DNA of 64,000 nucleotides from Phytohabitans aurantiacus (GCF_027923225.1 NZ_BSDI01000012.1:62001-126000); one strand, 5' to 3'. Numbered from the stretch's first letter, positions 1 through 12,127 are shown. Program-made: numbers and translations. The notes: generated by a model from the letters alone, not told the origin.

Positions 1-1593
1 CTCATCGCTGGTGCTGGGCCGGAGGGGGTCACCTACGCACGTGCGGTGTCGCTGCTGGGCGTCACCGACGTGGCGCTGATCGACGAGATGTGCGACGCGT
101 TGGCGGCCGGCGATGGTGCGGCGGCGTACGCGACGATCGACCGGGTGGCCGAGGCTGGCCACGATCCGCGGCGGTTCGCGTCTGACCTGCTTGAGCGGTT
201 GCGCGATCTGATCGTGCTGCAGCAGGTGCCCGACGCGGTGTCCAAGGGGCTGATCGACGGGCCGTCCGACCAGATGGAGCGGATGGTGGCCCAGTCGCAG
301 CGGCTCGGGCAGGCGACGCTCTCGCGATGCGCCGACATTGTCCACAATGGTCTGGTTGAGATGCGCGGCACGACGGCGCCGCGGCTCCTGCTGGAGCTGA
401 TCACCGCTCGCATGTTGCTGCCGGGTGCCGACCCGGGCGACAGCGGCGTGCTCCAGCGGCTGGAGCAGATGGAGCGCCGGCTTGCGGGCGGTGCCGGTGT
501 GCCAGTACCAGTGCCGGCGCCGCCGCGACCAGCGGCGACCGAGCCCGCAAGGCCGGCCGACCCGCCGCCGGCCCCGAGGCCCACAGAGGCCGCGCCGGCC
601 GCGAGCAGCCCAGCCACTAGCAGCCCAAGCCCGAGCGCGCCTCCGGCGGAAGCGCCGGCCGCGCAGGAAGCTCCGCGCCGCACCCCGCCGCCGGAAGCGG
701 TCATGCCGGACCCGGCGACACCGGAGCCGGAGCGACCCGGCAGCAGCCCTCCTGGCCAGCTCGACGCCGCCGCCCTCCGGCGGTCGTGGAGCGAGGTCAT
801 CGACATGGTCAACCATCGAAACAAGCGGATCGCGGCGCTGCTTCGCAACGCGACCGTGCGCGATCTCGATGGCAACGCGGTGGTGCTGACCTTCCAGTAC
901 CCGGTACACGCGCAAATGGCGTCCAAGGAGGCCGCGGTCCTCGCCGACGCGGCCTACGAGGTCTTCGGGACGCGGTGGGAGTTCCGGTGTGAGGTGGCCG
1001 GCGACCAGCGCGCCGCCGCACCGACCTCGGCGCCGCCCGCAAGGTCTGCGCCGCCGCCGCGAAAGGCGGCACCTGTTCAGAAGCCTCAGGCGAGTCCCGC
1101 CATGGCGAAGGACGACGACTGGCCGGAGCCGGCGCGTCCGGGTGGGTCCGCGGCCGCCCAGCAGGCCCCGCCGTCCAAGGCACCGGCGGCCGCCGCGCCG
1201 CGATCGGTTCCCTCGAAGTCAGCCGCTGTCAAGACGGCCGACAGTGACTGGGCGGGTGAGCCGCCTTGGGATCCTGACTACGACGGACCCGCGGGACGGC
1301 AGGGCGGGCCCACGGGAAGGCAGAGCGGGCCAGCGGGGCAGGGCGGGCCCCCTGGAAGGCAGAGCGGGTCCGCGGGAAAGCCGGGCGGGGTCGCCGGAAA
1401 TCACGGCGGGCCTGCGGGCACGCAAGCGACAGGTGCCGCGGGTTCGAGCACGACCGTCTACGAAGGATTCGATCCCGGCGACGAGCCGACCGACGAGGTG
1501 GTCGACGAGCGCACCGCTCGCCAGAGCAGCGAGCAGCAGGCGATGCAGTTGCTGCAGGAGACGTTCGGCGCCGAAAAGATCGGCGAGGTTTAG
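1..1593 (+). CDS. dnaX: DNA polymerase III gamma/tau subunit, 3' part (5' end outside window)
   Basis: The reading frame is open from base 1, so the ATPase domain lies upstream of the window. The first ~110 visible residues match the helical domain III of DnaX that oligomerises the clamp-loader subunits. A long Pro/Ala-rich linker follows, then a globular block (about residues 255-325) typical of the tau C-terminal part, then a low-complexity Gly/Pro/Arg/Gln tract (about 1286-1430) and an acidic tail ending in [11 protein letters not shown]. The next genes are ybaB and recR, the classic dnaX-ybaB-recR order, which supports the call. The collagen-like tract is unusual for this subunit. No internal frameshift site for a shorter gamma form was identified. 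Confidence 0.93.
   Translation, partial: LIAGAGPEGVTYARAVSLLGVTDVALIDEMCDALAAGDGAAAYATIDRVAEAGHDPRRFASDLLERLRDLIVLQQVPDAVSKGLIDGPSDQMERMVAQSQRLGQATLSRCADIVHNGLVEMRGTTAPRLLLELITARMLLPGADPGDSGVLQRLEQMERRLAGGAGVPVPVPAPPRPAATEPARPADPPPAPRPTEAAPAASSPATSSPSPSAPPAEAPAAQEAPRRTPPPEAVMPDPATPEPERPGSSPPGQLDAAALRRSWSEVIDMVNHRNKRIAALLRNATVRDLDGNAVVLTFQYPVHAQMASKEAAVLADAAYEVFGTRWEFRCEVAGDQRAAAPTSAPPARSAPPPRKAAPVQKPQASPAMAKDDDWPEPARPGGSAAAQQAPPSKAPAAAAPRSVPSKSAAVKTADSDWAGEPPWDPDYDGPAGRQGGPTGRQSGPAGQGGPPGRQSGSAGKPGGVAGNHGGPAGTQATGAAGSSTTVYEGFDPGDEPTDEVVDERTARQSSEQQAMQLLQETFGAEKIGEV
1286..1430 (+). repeat. Tandem GC-rich repeat inside dnaX encoding a Gly-rich collagen-like tract
   Basis: Imperfect 24-27 bp units built on ggaaggcagagcgggcc encode repeated G-P-x-G-R-Q-like steps. 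The tract lies in the disordered linker of tau. It probably arose by slippage and may vary in length between strains. Confidence 0.75.
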
Positions 1594-1637
1594 GGCCGCT
1601 AGGCTGGGCAGCGGTAACTGATACGGAGGAGACGGCG

Positions 1638-1970
1638 ATGCGTCCCGGTGGACAGCCCAACCTGCAACAGCTCATGAAGCAGGCGCAGAAGATGCAGCAG
1701 CAGCTCGCCGAGGCACAGGCCGAGCTGGCCGACGCCGAGCTGACCGGCACGGCCGGCGGTGGCCTGGTCACCGTGACGATCTCCGGTTCGGGTGAGATCA
1801 GGTCCGTGAAGATCGACCCCAAGGCGGTCGACCCCGACGACGTCGAGACCCTCGAAGACCTGGTGCTCGCGGCGGTGCACAACGCGAACGACGCCGTGCG
1901 CAAGCTGACCGAGGAGAAGATGGGCCCGGTCACCGGTGGCATGGGCGGCCTCGGCCTGCCTGGTTTCTGA
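1638..1970 (+). CDS. ybaB: YbaB/EbfC family nucleoid-associated protein
   Basis: This 110-residue protein begins 44 bp after dnaX. A strong GGAGGAG ribosome binding site lies 8 nt before the ATG. The N-terminal half is a Gln/Lys/Glu-rich helix ([18 protein letters not shown]) and the C-terminal half contains [20 protein letters not shown], both hallmarks of the dimeric YbaB/EbfC DNA-binding fold. The family binds DNA non-specifically as a tweezer-shaped dimer and is nearly always encoded between dnaX and recR, as here. Its role in nucleoid organisation or repair is known only for homologues. Confidence 0.95.
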   Translation: MRPGGQPNLQQLMKQAQKMQQQLAEAQAELADAELTGTAGGGLVTVTISGSGEIRSVKIDPKAVDPDDVETLEDLVLAAVHNANDAVRKLTEEKMGPVTGGMGGLGLPGF

Positions 1971-1981
1971 GCGACCCCCCG

Positions 1982-2575
1982 ATGTACGAAGGTGCGATCC
2001 AGGATCTGATCGACGAGCTGGGTCGGCTGCCGGGCGTGGGCCCGAAGAGCGCTCAGCGGATCGCGTTCCACATCCTGTCGGCCGATCCGGCCGACGTGAC
2101 CCGGTTGGCGACCGCGCTGCGCAAGGTCAAGGAGCTCGTGCGGTTCTGCGCGATCTGCCACAACGTGGCCGAGTCGGAGCAGTGCCGCATCTGCCGCGAC
2201 CCGCGCCGCAGCGACGAGGTGCTATGCGTGGTCGAGGAGCCCAAGGACGTGGTGGCGATCGAGCGCACCGGCGAGTTCCGTGGGCGGTACCACGTGCTCG
2301 GCGGGGCGATCAATCCGTTGGAGGGCGTGGGGCCTGACAACCTGCGCATCCGCGAGCTGATGATTCGACTCGGTGAGGGCACGGTCAAGGAGCTGATTCT
2401 CGCCACCGACCCCAACACTGAGGGCGAGGCCACGGCGACGTACATCGCGTTGATGGTCAAGCCGATGGGCATCTCGGTGACGCGGTTGGCGAGCGGTCTG
2501 CCGGTGGGTGGCGACCTTGAGTACGCCGACGAGATAACCCTCGGCAGGGCCTTCGAGGGGCGCCGGGCGGTCTGA
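1982..2575 (+). CDS. recR: Recombination mediator protein RecR
   Basis: The 197-residue product has the normal RecR length. It carries an N-terminal helix-hairpin-helix ([19 protein letters not shown]), a four-cysteine zinc finger (C-x2-C-x9-C-x2-C, about residues 57-72) and a Toprim domain ([15 protein letters not shown] through [14 protein letters not shown]). RecR works with RecF and RecO to load RecA onto SSB-coated single-stranded DNA. The ATG lies 11 bp after the ybaB stop, so the two genes are probably co-transcribed with dnaX. No strong ribosome binding site is visible, which suggests translational coupling. Confidence 0.96.
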   Translation: MYEGAIQDLIDELGRLPGVGPKSAQRIAFHILSADPADVTRLATALRKVKELVRFCAICHNVAESEQCRICRDPRRSDEVLCVVEEPKDVVAIERTGEFRGRYHVLGGAINPLEGVGPDNLRIRELMIRLGEGTVKELILATDPNTEGEATATYIALMVKPMGISVTRLASGLPVGGDLEYADEITLGRAFEGRRAV

Positions 2576-2762
2576 CAGACGCGCCGAGAAACGTGCTTCT
2601 CATGTAACAACTTGGCATCGACTAAATCTGGACAAACGGCTCGTTTGACCTCGTCCGGACGCACCACTGATCGTGGACGGTGGCGACTAGGACACGATCC
2701 GGTACCAACCCCTTATCGGCCCGTTTCCGGCTGGTGAGACGGGCGGCTAAGGTCTCGCCACA

Positions 2763-2778
2763 GGTGACCTCTGTCACC
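2763..2778. promoter_or_regulatory. Perfect 6-4-6 palindrome upstream of the ABC importer operon, Crp-like
   Basis: GGTGAC-CTCT-GTCACC is a perfect inverted repeat ending 36 bp before the dppA-type start codon. It contains GTGA-N6-TCAC, the core geometry of Crp/FNR-family sites, although the outer T/A pair of the consensus is G/C here. A Crp regulator is encoded at 54.3-55.0 kb. Assignment as a Crp operator is inference. Confidence 0.4.
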
Positions 2779-2814
2779 GCGGATGTCCGCACCCATAGGA
2801 CGAGGTGAAGCACC

Positions 2815-4479
2815 ATGCGTGCATCAAGGCCGAAGGTCGCGATCGCGGCCGTTGCGGTCGCCACACTTGCGGTAGCCGGTTGCGCCGAAAGCGAGCGCGA
2901 CGGGGGCTCTGGCCAGAGCACCAGAGACACCTTGGTCTTCGGTGTCGCCGGTGACCCAAAGGTGCTCGACCCCAGCCTCGCCAGCGATGGCGAGTCGCTG
3001 CGCGTGGCGCGGCAAGTCTTCGAAACCTTGGTGCGCCCCGAGGAGGGCGGCACGAAGGTCTCGCCGGGCCTCGCCGAGAGCTGGACGCCGGACTCCACCG
3101 GCACCGTCTGGACGTTCAAGCTGCGTTCGGGCGTGAAGTTCCACGATGGCGCGGAGTTCAACGCCGACGCCGTCTGCGTCAACTTCAACCGGTGGTACAA
3201 CTCGACAGGGCTCATGCAGAGCCCCGACGTCACGGCCTACTGGCAGGACGTCATGGGTGGCTTCGCCAAGAACGAAGACCCCGAGCTGCCGCCGAGCCTC
3301 TTCAAGTCCTGCACGGCCAAGGACGCGACCACGGTCGACCTGGCCTTCACGCGGGTCTCCAGCAAGATCCCGGCCGCGCTGATGCTGCCTTCGTTCTCGA
3401 TGCACAGCCCGAAGGCGCTCGAGCAGTACCAGGCCAGCAACGTCACGGGCAGCGCCGACGACATCAAGTACCCGTCGTACGCGATGGAGCACCCGACCGG
3501 CACCGGCCCGTTCAAGTTCAAGTCGTGGAACGTCGCTGACAAGACGCTCACCATCGAGCGCAACGACGACTACTGGGGCGACAAGGCCAAGCTGAAGTCG
3601 CTCGTGTTCCGCACGATCTCCGACGAGAACGCCCGCAAGCAGGCCCTCCGCTCCGGTGACATCCAGGGATACGACCTGGTTGGCCCGGCGGACGTCGAGC
3701 CGCTCAAGGGCGAGGGCTTCAACGTCCTGACCCGTCCGGCGTTCAACATCCTCTACCTGGCGATCAACCAGAAGGGGAACCCGAAGCTGGCCGACATCAA
3801 GGTCCGGCAGGCGATCGCGTACGCGTTGAACCGCAAGGCTCTGGTCGACTCCAAGCTCCCGCCGGGCGCCGAGGTGGCCACCCAGTTCATGCCGTCCACT
3901 GTGGAGGGCTGGAACGACTCGGTCACCAAGTACGACTACAACGTCGAGAAGGCCAAGCAGCTGCTCGCCGAGGCCGGCGCGACGAACCTGACCCTCCGGT
4001 TCTTCTACCCGACCGAGGTCACCCGGCCGTACATGCCGAGCCCGAAGGACCTCTTCGAGCTGCTGGCGGCCGACCTGCAGGCAGTTGGCATCAAGCTGGA
4101 GACCAAGGGTCTCAAGTGGAGCCCGGACTACCTGAACGCCGCCACCTCCGGCAGCGCGCACGACCTGCACATGCTCGGTTGGACCGGTGACTACGGCGAC
4201 GGTTACAACTTCATCGGTACCTTCTTCGACCGGCCCAAGGACGAGTGGGGCTTCAACAACCCGGCCCTGTTCGAGAAGTTCAAGAAGGCGGACACGACGG
4301 CCGACCTGGCCGCTCGGACGGCGCTCTACAAGGAGCTCAACGCCGACATCATGAACTTCCTGCCCGGTGTGCCGATCTCGCACTCTCCTCCGGCTCTTGT
4401 CCTCGGTAAGGATGTGACCGGCGTGGTGGCCAGCCCGTTGACTGACGAGCGGTACTCCAAGGCCGAGTTCAAGTCCTGA
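2815..4479 (+). CDS. ABC importer substrate-binding lipoprotein (peptide/nickel family, SBP_bac_5)
   Basis: The 554-residue product has a lipoprotein signal peptide with lipobox LAVAGC (acceptor Cys23), so it should be anchored on the outer face of the membrane. The mature part has the family-5 solute-binding layout: start of lobe I at LVFGVAGDPKVLDPS, the LRSGVKFHDGAEFNADAV segment, and DIKVRQAIAYALNRKALVD in the second lobe. GAGGTGAAG precedes the ATG by 5 nt. It is the first gene of a five-gene importer operon, followed by two permeases and two ATPases. The substrate is likely a peptide or similar ligand and cannot be deduced from sequence. Confidence 0.92.
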   Translation: MRASRPKVAIAAVAVATLAVAGCAESERDGGSGQSTRDTLVFGVAGDPKVLDPSLASDGESLRVARQVFETLVRPEEGGTKVSPGLAESWTPDSTGTVWTFKLRSGVKFHDGAEFNADAVCVNFNRWYNSTGLMQSPDVTAYWQDVMGGFAKNEDPELPPSLFKSCTAKDATTVDLAFTRVSSKIPAALMLPSFSMHSPKALEQYQASNVTGSADDIKYPSYAMEHPTGTGPFKFKSWNVADKTLTIERNDDYWGDKAKLKSLVFRTISDENARKQALRSGDIQGYDLVGPADVEPLKGEGFNVLTRPAFNILYLAINQKGNPKLADIKVRQAIAYALNRKALVDSKLPPGAEVATQFMPSTVEGWNDSVTKYDYNVEKAKQLLAEAGATNLTLRFFYPTEVTRPYMPSPKDLFELLAADLQAVGIKLETKGLKWSPDYLNAATSGSAHDLHMLGWTGDYGDGYNFIGTFFDRPKDEWGFNNPALFEKFKKADTTADLAARTALYKELNADIMNFLPGVPISHSPPALVLGKDVTGVVASPLTDERYSKAEFKS

Positions 4480-4500
4480 AACATATAGATAGTTAGGAAC

Positions 4501-4539
4501 GCGCGGGCGGGCGGCCACGATCTGGCGCCCGCCCACGCG
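4501..4539 (+). promoter_or_regulatory. Intercistronic GC hairpin between the binding-protein and permease genes
   Basis: Arms 4501-4516 and 4524-4539 pair over about 14 bp around a 7-nt loop, with no U-tract. Such hairpins commonly protect the upstream mRNA or partly terminate, giving more binding protein than permease. That role is inferred from position. Confidence 0.5.
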
Positions 4540-4566
4540 GCCCTCCATACATCCACCGAGGCGCCC

Positions 4567-5571
4567 GTGTTCCGATTCATCGTCCGTCGCCTGTTACTGC
4601 TGATACCCACGCTGTTCGGGCTGTCGATCCTGCTGTTCATCTGGCTGCACCGCCTGCCGGGCGGCCCTGAGACAGCCATCCTCGGCGAGCGCGGCACGCC
4701 CGAGATGCGTGCCCAGATCCGGCGCAACCTTGGCCTCGACGAGCCGCTGCTCATCCAGTACGGGCGCTTCATGAAGCGGCTTCTCCAGTTCGACCTGGGA
4801 ACGTCGATCTCCACGAAGCGCGAGGTGACGACCGAGTTTCTCCAGCGCTTCCCCGGCACTGTCGAGCTGACCATCACCGCGATGGTGATCGCGATCGGCA
4901 TCGGTATCCCGCTCGGCTATCTGGCGGCCCGCCGCAATGGCTCGATCCTGGACTACGCCTCAGTGGGCGGATCGCTGCTCGGCACCTGCATCCCGATCTT
5001 CTTCCTGGCCTACGTGTTGAAGGCGATCTTCGCGGAGTCGCTCGGCTGGTTCCCGGCCATCGGCCGGCAGGACTCCAGCATCAACGCCACCCACCCCACG
5101 AACTTCTTCGTGCTCGACGGGCTGATGACCCGGGAGTGGGACGCCGCCGCCGACGCCATATGGCACCTGATCCTGCCGGGTCTCGCGCTGGCCAGCATCC
5201 CGCTCGCGATCATCGTGCGGATCACCCGGGCCAGCGTCCTGGAGGTGCTCGGCGAAGACTTCGTGCGCACCGCCGAGGCGAAAGGCCTGACCGAGCGGGT
5301 GGTACGCCGGCGGCACGTGCTGCGCAACGCGATGCTGCCGGTCGCGACGTCGATTGGCCTGCTCACCGGCCTGCTGCTGTCCGGTGCCGTGCTCACCGAG
5401 ACCGTGTTCGGCTTCAGCGGGATCGGGCTGTTCCTCTACGAAGCAATCAGCAACCGGGACTATCCGGTGCTGCAGGGCTTTATCCTTCTCATTGCGGTGA
5501 TCTTCACGCTGGTCAACCTGGCCGTCGACGTGTCATACAGCCTGATCGACCCGAGGGTGAGGGTGCGATGA
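4567..5571 (+). CDS. ABC importer permease, DppB family
   Basis: This 334-residue integral membrane protein starts at GTG (VFRFIVRRLLLLIPTLFGLSI). It shows the DppB layout: TM1, a long extracytoplasmic region containing LGLDEPLLIQYGRFM, then the transmembrane core and the EAA loop region VRTAEAKGLTERVVRRRHVLRNA that contacts the ATPase. With the following permease it forms the channel of the importer. Its stop codon overlaps the next ATG (ATGA), indicating translational coupling. The upstream gap of 87 bp holds the intercistronic hairpin. Confidence 0.92.
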   Translation: MFRFIVRRLLLLIPTLFGLSILLFIWLHRLPGGPETAILGERGTPEMRAQIRRNLGLDEPLLIQYGRFMKRLLQFDLGTSISTKREVTTEFLQRFPGTVELTITAMVIAIGIGIPLGYLAARRNGSILDYASVGGSLLGTCIPIFFLAYVLKAIFAESLGWFPAIGRQDSSINATHPTNFFVLDGLMTREWDAAADAIWHLILPGLALASIPLAIIVRITRASVLEVLGEDFVRTAEAKGLTERVVRRRHVLRNAMLPVATSIGLLTGLLLSGAVLTETVFGFSGIGLFLYEAISNRDYPVLQGFILLIAVIFTLVNLAVDVSYSLIDPRVRVR

Positions 5572-6539
5572 CGCTGGCATCGGGGCAGAAGAAGGAAAAG
5601 CTTGACCGGCTCGGCGAGCTGGCCGCGGTCCGCGACGACGAGCAGGGCGTCAGCCTGTGGCGCGACGCGTTCCGCCGGCTGCGGCGCAACCCCGCCGCCA
5701 TCGTAGGCGCGATCATCCTGGCGCTGTTCGTCCTGGTCGCCATCGTCGGACCGTTCCTCGTCCCGTACGACCCGGCCGCACCGATCGGCGTTCAGGACGG
5801 CGTCGTCCGGTCCGGCCAGGGGATCATCCCCGGGCCGTCGAGCGACCATTGGCTCGGGTACGACCACCAGGGTCGAGACGAGTTCAGCCGGCTGATCGCG
5901 GGTTCGCGGCAGACGCTCATCGTCGGCGTGGTCTCCACCCTCATCGGGTTGACGGTCGGCGTACTGCTGGGCGGGCTCTCCGGCGCGGCCGCCGGACTCG
6001 GCGGCCGGTGGGGGCGCTGGGTCGACAACATCCTGATGCGGATCGTCGACATGCTCCTGTCGGTACCGGGCCTGCTGCTGGCGGTGAGCTTCGCGGCGAT
6101 CCTGGGCCCGAGCCCCATCACGGTGATGATCGCCGTTGGTGCGGTGTCGGTGCCGATCTTCGCCCGCCTGCTGCGCGGCTCGATGATCGCGCAGTCGAAC
6201 CGGGACTACGTGCTGGCGGCGACCTCGCTCGGGGTACGCCGCTGGAAGATCGCGATCAGCCACGTCATCCCGAACTCGCTGGCGCCGGTGATCGTCCAGG
6301 CCACTTTGACGCTGGCGACCGCGATCATCGAGGTCGCGGCCCTGTCCTTCCTCGGGCTGGGCACCCAGGTGCTCGGGCAGCCGGAGTGGGGCCTCATGCT
6401 GGCCGAGGCGCAGCAGTACCTCGGTATCCGGCCGGCGCTCGCGATCTACCCGGCGGTGGCGATCATCATCACCGCGTTCGGCTTCACGCTGCTGGGCGAG
6501 GCGATGCGCGAGGCCCTCGATCCCAAGTTGAGGAAATAA
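5568..6539 (+). CDS. ABC importer permease, DppC family
   Basis: The 323-residue product starts at the ATG overlapping the previous stop. It has the DppC N-terminal cytoplasmic segment (SLWRDAFRRLRRNPAAIVGAI), a first TM helix, the conserved HWLGYDHQGRDEFSRLIAGSR motif of this subfamily, four to five further TM helices, and the EAA motif around LAATSLGVRRWKIAISHVIPN. It pairs with the preceding DppB-type subunit. The gene for the first ATPase starts 2 bp downstream, so all five genes behave as one operon. Confidence 0.93.
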   Translation: MTLASGQKKEKLDRLGELAAVRDDEQGVSLWRDAFRRLRRNPAAIVGAIILALFVLVAIVGPFLVPYDPAAPIGVQDGVVRSGQGIIPGPSSDHWLGYDHQGRDEFSRLIAGSRQTLIVGVVSTLIGLTVGVLLGGLSGAAAGLGGRWGRWVDNILMRIVDMLLSVPGLLLAVSFAAILGPSPITVMIAVGAVSVPIFARLLRGSMIAQSNRDYVLAATSLGVRRWKIAISHVIPNSLAPVIVQATLTLATAIIEVAALSFLGLGTQVLGQPEWGLMLAEAQQYLGIRPALAIYPAVAIIITAFGFTLLGEAMREALDPKLRK

Positions 6540-6541
6540 AG

Positions 6542-7521
6542 ATGGCCCTGCTTGATGTCGAGGACCTGTCCGTCACCTTTCAGCGTCGCGGGCAGCGCAC
6601 GGTTCACGCGGTCGACGGGGTGTCGTTCAGCGTGGACGCTGGCGAGGTCGTCGCCCTGGTCGGCGAGTCCGGCTGTGGAAAGAGCGTCACGTCGCTCGCC
6701 CTGATGGGACTGCTGCCCCGGCGCGGTGCGAAGGTCGGCGGCTCCGCGAACTTCGACGGCACCGACCTGCTCGCCCAGGACCAGCGATCCATGCGTGACA
6801 TCCGCGGCAGAGACGTCGCGATGATCTTCCAGGACCCGCTCTCCTCGCTGAACCCGGTGATCCCGGTCGGCATACAGGTGACCGAGGTGCTGGTGCGGCA
6901 CCGGGGGATGAGCGGCGACGCGGCGCGCAAGGAAGCCGCGGAGCTGCTCGACCGGGTCGGCATCCCGGATCCGCGGCGGCGCCTGAAGGAGTACCCACAC
7001 CAGCTCTCCGGCGGGATGCGCCAGCGTGCGCTGATCGCCATCGCCGTGGCCTGCCGGCCACGGCTGCTGATCGCCGACGAGCCCACCACCGCGCTCGACG
7101 TGACCATCCAGGCCCAGATCCTCGAGCTCCTGAAGGAACTAGTACGGGACTCCAACACCGCCCTGATCATGATCACGCACGACCTCGGGGTGGTCGCCGG
7201 CATGTGCGACACGATCAACGTGCTCTACGCCGGTCGGGTGGTGGAGTCGGCGCAGCGGCGGGAGCTTTTCGCGGCGCCCCGGCACCCGTACACGGTGGGT
7301 CTGCTCCGGTCGATCCCGCGTCTCGACGCGGGGCGTGGCGAAAAGCTGACACCGATTCCCGGCTCGGTCCGCGACGTGCTGCCATGGGTGGAGGGCTGCG
7401 CCTTCGCACCCCGGTGCAATCGCCGGATCGACGCCTGTGTCGGCGCACCGCCCGCGATGGTGCCGACCCACACGGGTCACTCGTATCGCTGCGTCAACCC
7501 GGTGCCGGTGGAGGAGAAGCA

Positions 7522-7525
<4 letters not shown>
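6542..7525 (+). CDS. ABC importer ATPase, DppD/OppD family
   Basis: This is a 327-residue nucleotide-binding subunit. Walker A is GESGCGKS (about residues 41-48), the ABC signature is [12 protein letters not shown] (about 154), and Walker B is [12 protein letters not shown] (about 175), followed by the H-loop [11 protein letters not shown]. The C-terminal oligopeptide-importer extension contains a Cys-rich segment ([14 protein letters not shown]) like the Fe-S-associated motif of OppD/DppD proteins. It powers the importer together with the next gene. Stop and next start overlap (GTGA). Confidence 0.94.
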
Positions 7526-8628
<1,103 letters not shown>

Positions 8629-8637
8629 CGGGGTGCT

Positions 8638-8886
8638 TTAGCCCTCGGGACGGTTGAGGAGGCCGACCGCGATCGCGTGTACCGCGGCGAGGTCGGCCTC
8701 GTCTTTCAGCGTCGCGCGGCCACCGGTCACCGCGTACCACTCGTCAGCGTCCTTATATTGGACGCGGAGGGTGACCTGCCCCTCGGACAGCTCGGTGCGC
8801 AGCGTCAGCTCGCCGGTGACGACCCCGACCTCGTCGGTCATCACACCGCCGGGACCTGCGGTGATGTCGCTGGTCTGTTCGGCCAT
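8638..8886 (-). CDS. Small conserved-type hypothetical protein (82 aa)
   Basis: I do not recognise a named family. The 82-residue protein is soluble, acidic and has no signal peptide. It looks like a small beta-rich domain (VGVVTGELTLRTELSEGQVTLRVQYKD) followed by a helix (DLAAVHAIAVGLLN). Codon use matches its neighbours, and it has a convincing leaderless-type promoter (TAGACT, 6 nt, ATG), so it is likely real. It is convergent with the ABC operon, and the secreted HNH nuclease gene ends just upstream. Confidence 0.7.
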   Translation of the reverse strand: MAEQTSDITAGPGGVMTDEVGVVTGELTLRTELSEGQVTLRVQYKDADEWYAVTGGRATLKDEADLAAVHAIAVGLLNRPEG

Positions 8887-8892
8887 GACGCG

Positions 8893-8898
8893 AGTCTA
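8893..8898 (-). promoter_or_regulatory. -10 hexamer TAGACT for the 82-aa protein (leaderless type)
   Basis: TAGACT sits exactly 6 nt upstream of the ATG at 8886 on the minus strand and no ribosome binding site is present. Confidence 0.55.
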
Positions 8899-9534
8899 TG
8901 GCTTGGTGCCGGGGCATGTGCCCAACATGTCGGACAGCGCCGCCTTTTCCGCCGCCGTGACGGTGAGTCGCCAGAACGCCTTCACCGTGATCCAGTCCTG
9001 GGCGTACGTGCACCAGAAATCGCGGTTGGACGGCTTCCACTTTGACGGGTCCTGGTCGCCCTTGGCCCGGTTCGAACTGGCCGAGACCGCGATGAGCTGC
9101 GGCCGGGTCAGATCGTTGGCGAAGTCGGCGCGGCGCTCGTCGTCCCACTGGCTCGCGCCGGACCGCCACGCCTCGGCCAGCGGCACCATGTGGTCGATGT
9201 CCATATCGGACGGATCGTTGACGGTGCGCTTGTCGTACTCGCTGTACCACTTGCCGGCGATCACGTTGCAGCCGCTCAGCCGCACGTTGTCGCCGTCCCG
9301 TTCGAGCACCTTGTCGCGCACGTCGCAGTTCTTGCCGGTGCTCCGCCAGTGTGGAAAGCGGTCACGGCTGTAGCCGCGCATCGAACCGGCTTTGGCCTCG
9401 GTGAGCTGGCCGAGCAGGCGCGCGGAGTCGGTGGCGGCGGACGGCGCCGCCGTCGCTTCGCCGCTGATGTCGTCGGGCGGTACGCAGCCGGAGAGCACCA
9501 GCGCCAGGGCGCACAAAGTAAGGAGGGACCGCAC
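8896..9534 (-). CDS. Secreted/lipoprotein HNH-type nuclease-like protein (DUF1524, GmrSD C-terminal family)
   Basis: The 212-residue protein has a lipoprotein signal (LALVLSGC; acceptor Cys about 17). The mature domain contains the family's metal-dependent nuclease motif DIDHMVPLAEAWRSGAS followed by ANDLTRPQLIAVSASSNRAKGDQDPSKW, giving the His and Asn of an H-N-H/N arrangement. Cys residues in the N-terminal and C-terminal halves could form a disulfide, which fits an extracytoplasmic location. The family includes many secreted actinobacterial nucleases. Activity is inferred from motifs. The start is a GTG. The gene lies downstream of leuA, separated by a composite palindromic element. Confidence 0.85.
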   Translation of the reverse strand: MRSLLTLCALALVLSGCVPPDDISGEATAAPSAATDSARLLGQLTEAKAGSMRGYSRDRFPHWRSTGKNCDVRDKVLERDGDNVRLSGCNVIAGKWYSEYDKRTVNDPSDMDIDHMVPLAEAWRSGASQWDDERRADFANDLTRPQLIAVSASSNRAKGDQDPSKWKPSNRDFWCTYAQDWITVKAFWRLTVTAAEKAALSDMLGTCPGTKP

Positions 9535-9588
9535 ACCACAAGCTTGCGGCCCAGGAGCAAGGCTGGCCAGCGCGCCACGCCGCTCCCA

Positions 9589-9703
9589 TGATCAGGGCGT
9601 CCCTGAAGTTGCCCTAACGACTTGAGGGATGAATGGTCCGAGTCGCTGCGCGGCGCCTACGCACGACGAGGTAAGCGACTCGGACCGTTCACAGCCCTGA
9701 TCA
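9589..9703. repeat. Composite palindromic element (family A) interrupted by a second hairpin
   Basis: The left half is TGATCAGGGCGTCCCTGAAG plus a loop and CTTGAGGGA, as in the copies at 15531 and 60355. The closing arm is interrupted after AGGGA by a separate hairpin and resumes as GCCCTGATCA (9694-9703). The inner hairpin has 18-nt arms (9630-9647 and 9674-9691, 17 of 18 paired) around a 26-nt loop. It lies just after the leuA stop and upstream of the nuclease gene, so it could act as the leuA terminator. Confidence 0.85.
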
Positions 9704-9715
9704 ACGGAGAGAGGG

Positions 9716-11581
<1,866 letters not shown>

Positions 11582-11608
<27 letters not shown>

Positions 11609-12127
11609 CTCGGAGCGTGGGCGGCGGCGACGCAGAGTGATCTCAAGGGTCCGCAGGTCGGGTGGGAGTGACCCCGGGTCACCGAGGCGGCCGATCGCTA
11701 GAACGACCTTGGGAAGCAGATCGTCGGGCAGGTCGAGGTCGGCGCGCAGGCCACCGCGATCGATGCCCGTGATCTGGTGGACGTGCAGGCGCAGCGCCGT
11801 CGCCTGTACTGAGAGATGCGCCACAGCCTGCCCCAGGTCGTACGCCGCGTGGGGCGTGCCGGGGTCGACGACGTATCCGGCGACGATCAGCGCGGACGCG
11901 CTGCCTGCCCACCGCTGGCTGGCGGCGGCGAGGTTGGTGAAGATCCGTTTATGCGTCTCGGTGTGGCGCCGGCCCACCAGGAAGCGCCACGGCTGGCTGT
12001 TTCCCACCGATGGCGCCCAACGGGCGGCCTCCAGGAGCGAGGCGATGTCATGGTCGGCCAGCTGGGCGGCCGGGTCGAACGCACGCGGACTCCACCGAGT
12101 CGCGAGCAAGGGGTGTAGCTCGGACAT
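11582..12127 (-). CDS. Nitroreductase family protein (FMN-dependent)
   Basis: The 181-residue protein has the nitroreductase start LLATRWSPRAFDP, in which the Arg and Ser bind FMN, and the conserved LEAARWAPSVGNSQPWRFLV segment. QAVAHLSVQATALRLHVHQITGID and LPKVVLAIGRLGDP complete the family pattern. The length is close to compact nitroreductases. These enzymes reduce nitro groups or quinones with NAD(P)H; the physiological substrate is unknown. The stop codon overlaps the promoter proposed for the leuA leader. Confidence 0.88.

Noticed and set aside
2824..4548. 574-codon leftward open frame
   Set aside because: It is the antisense shadow of the ABC substrate-binding gene.
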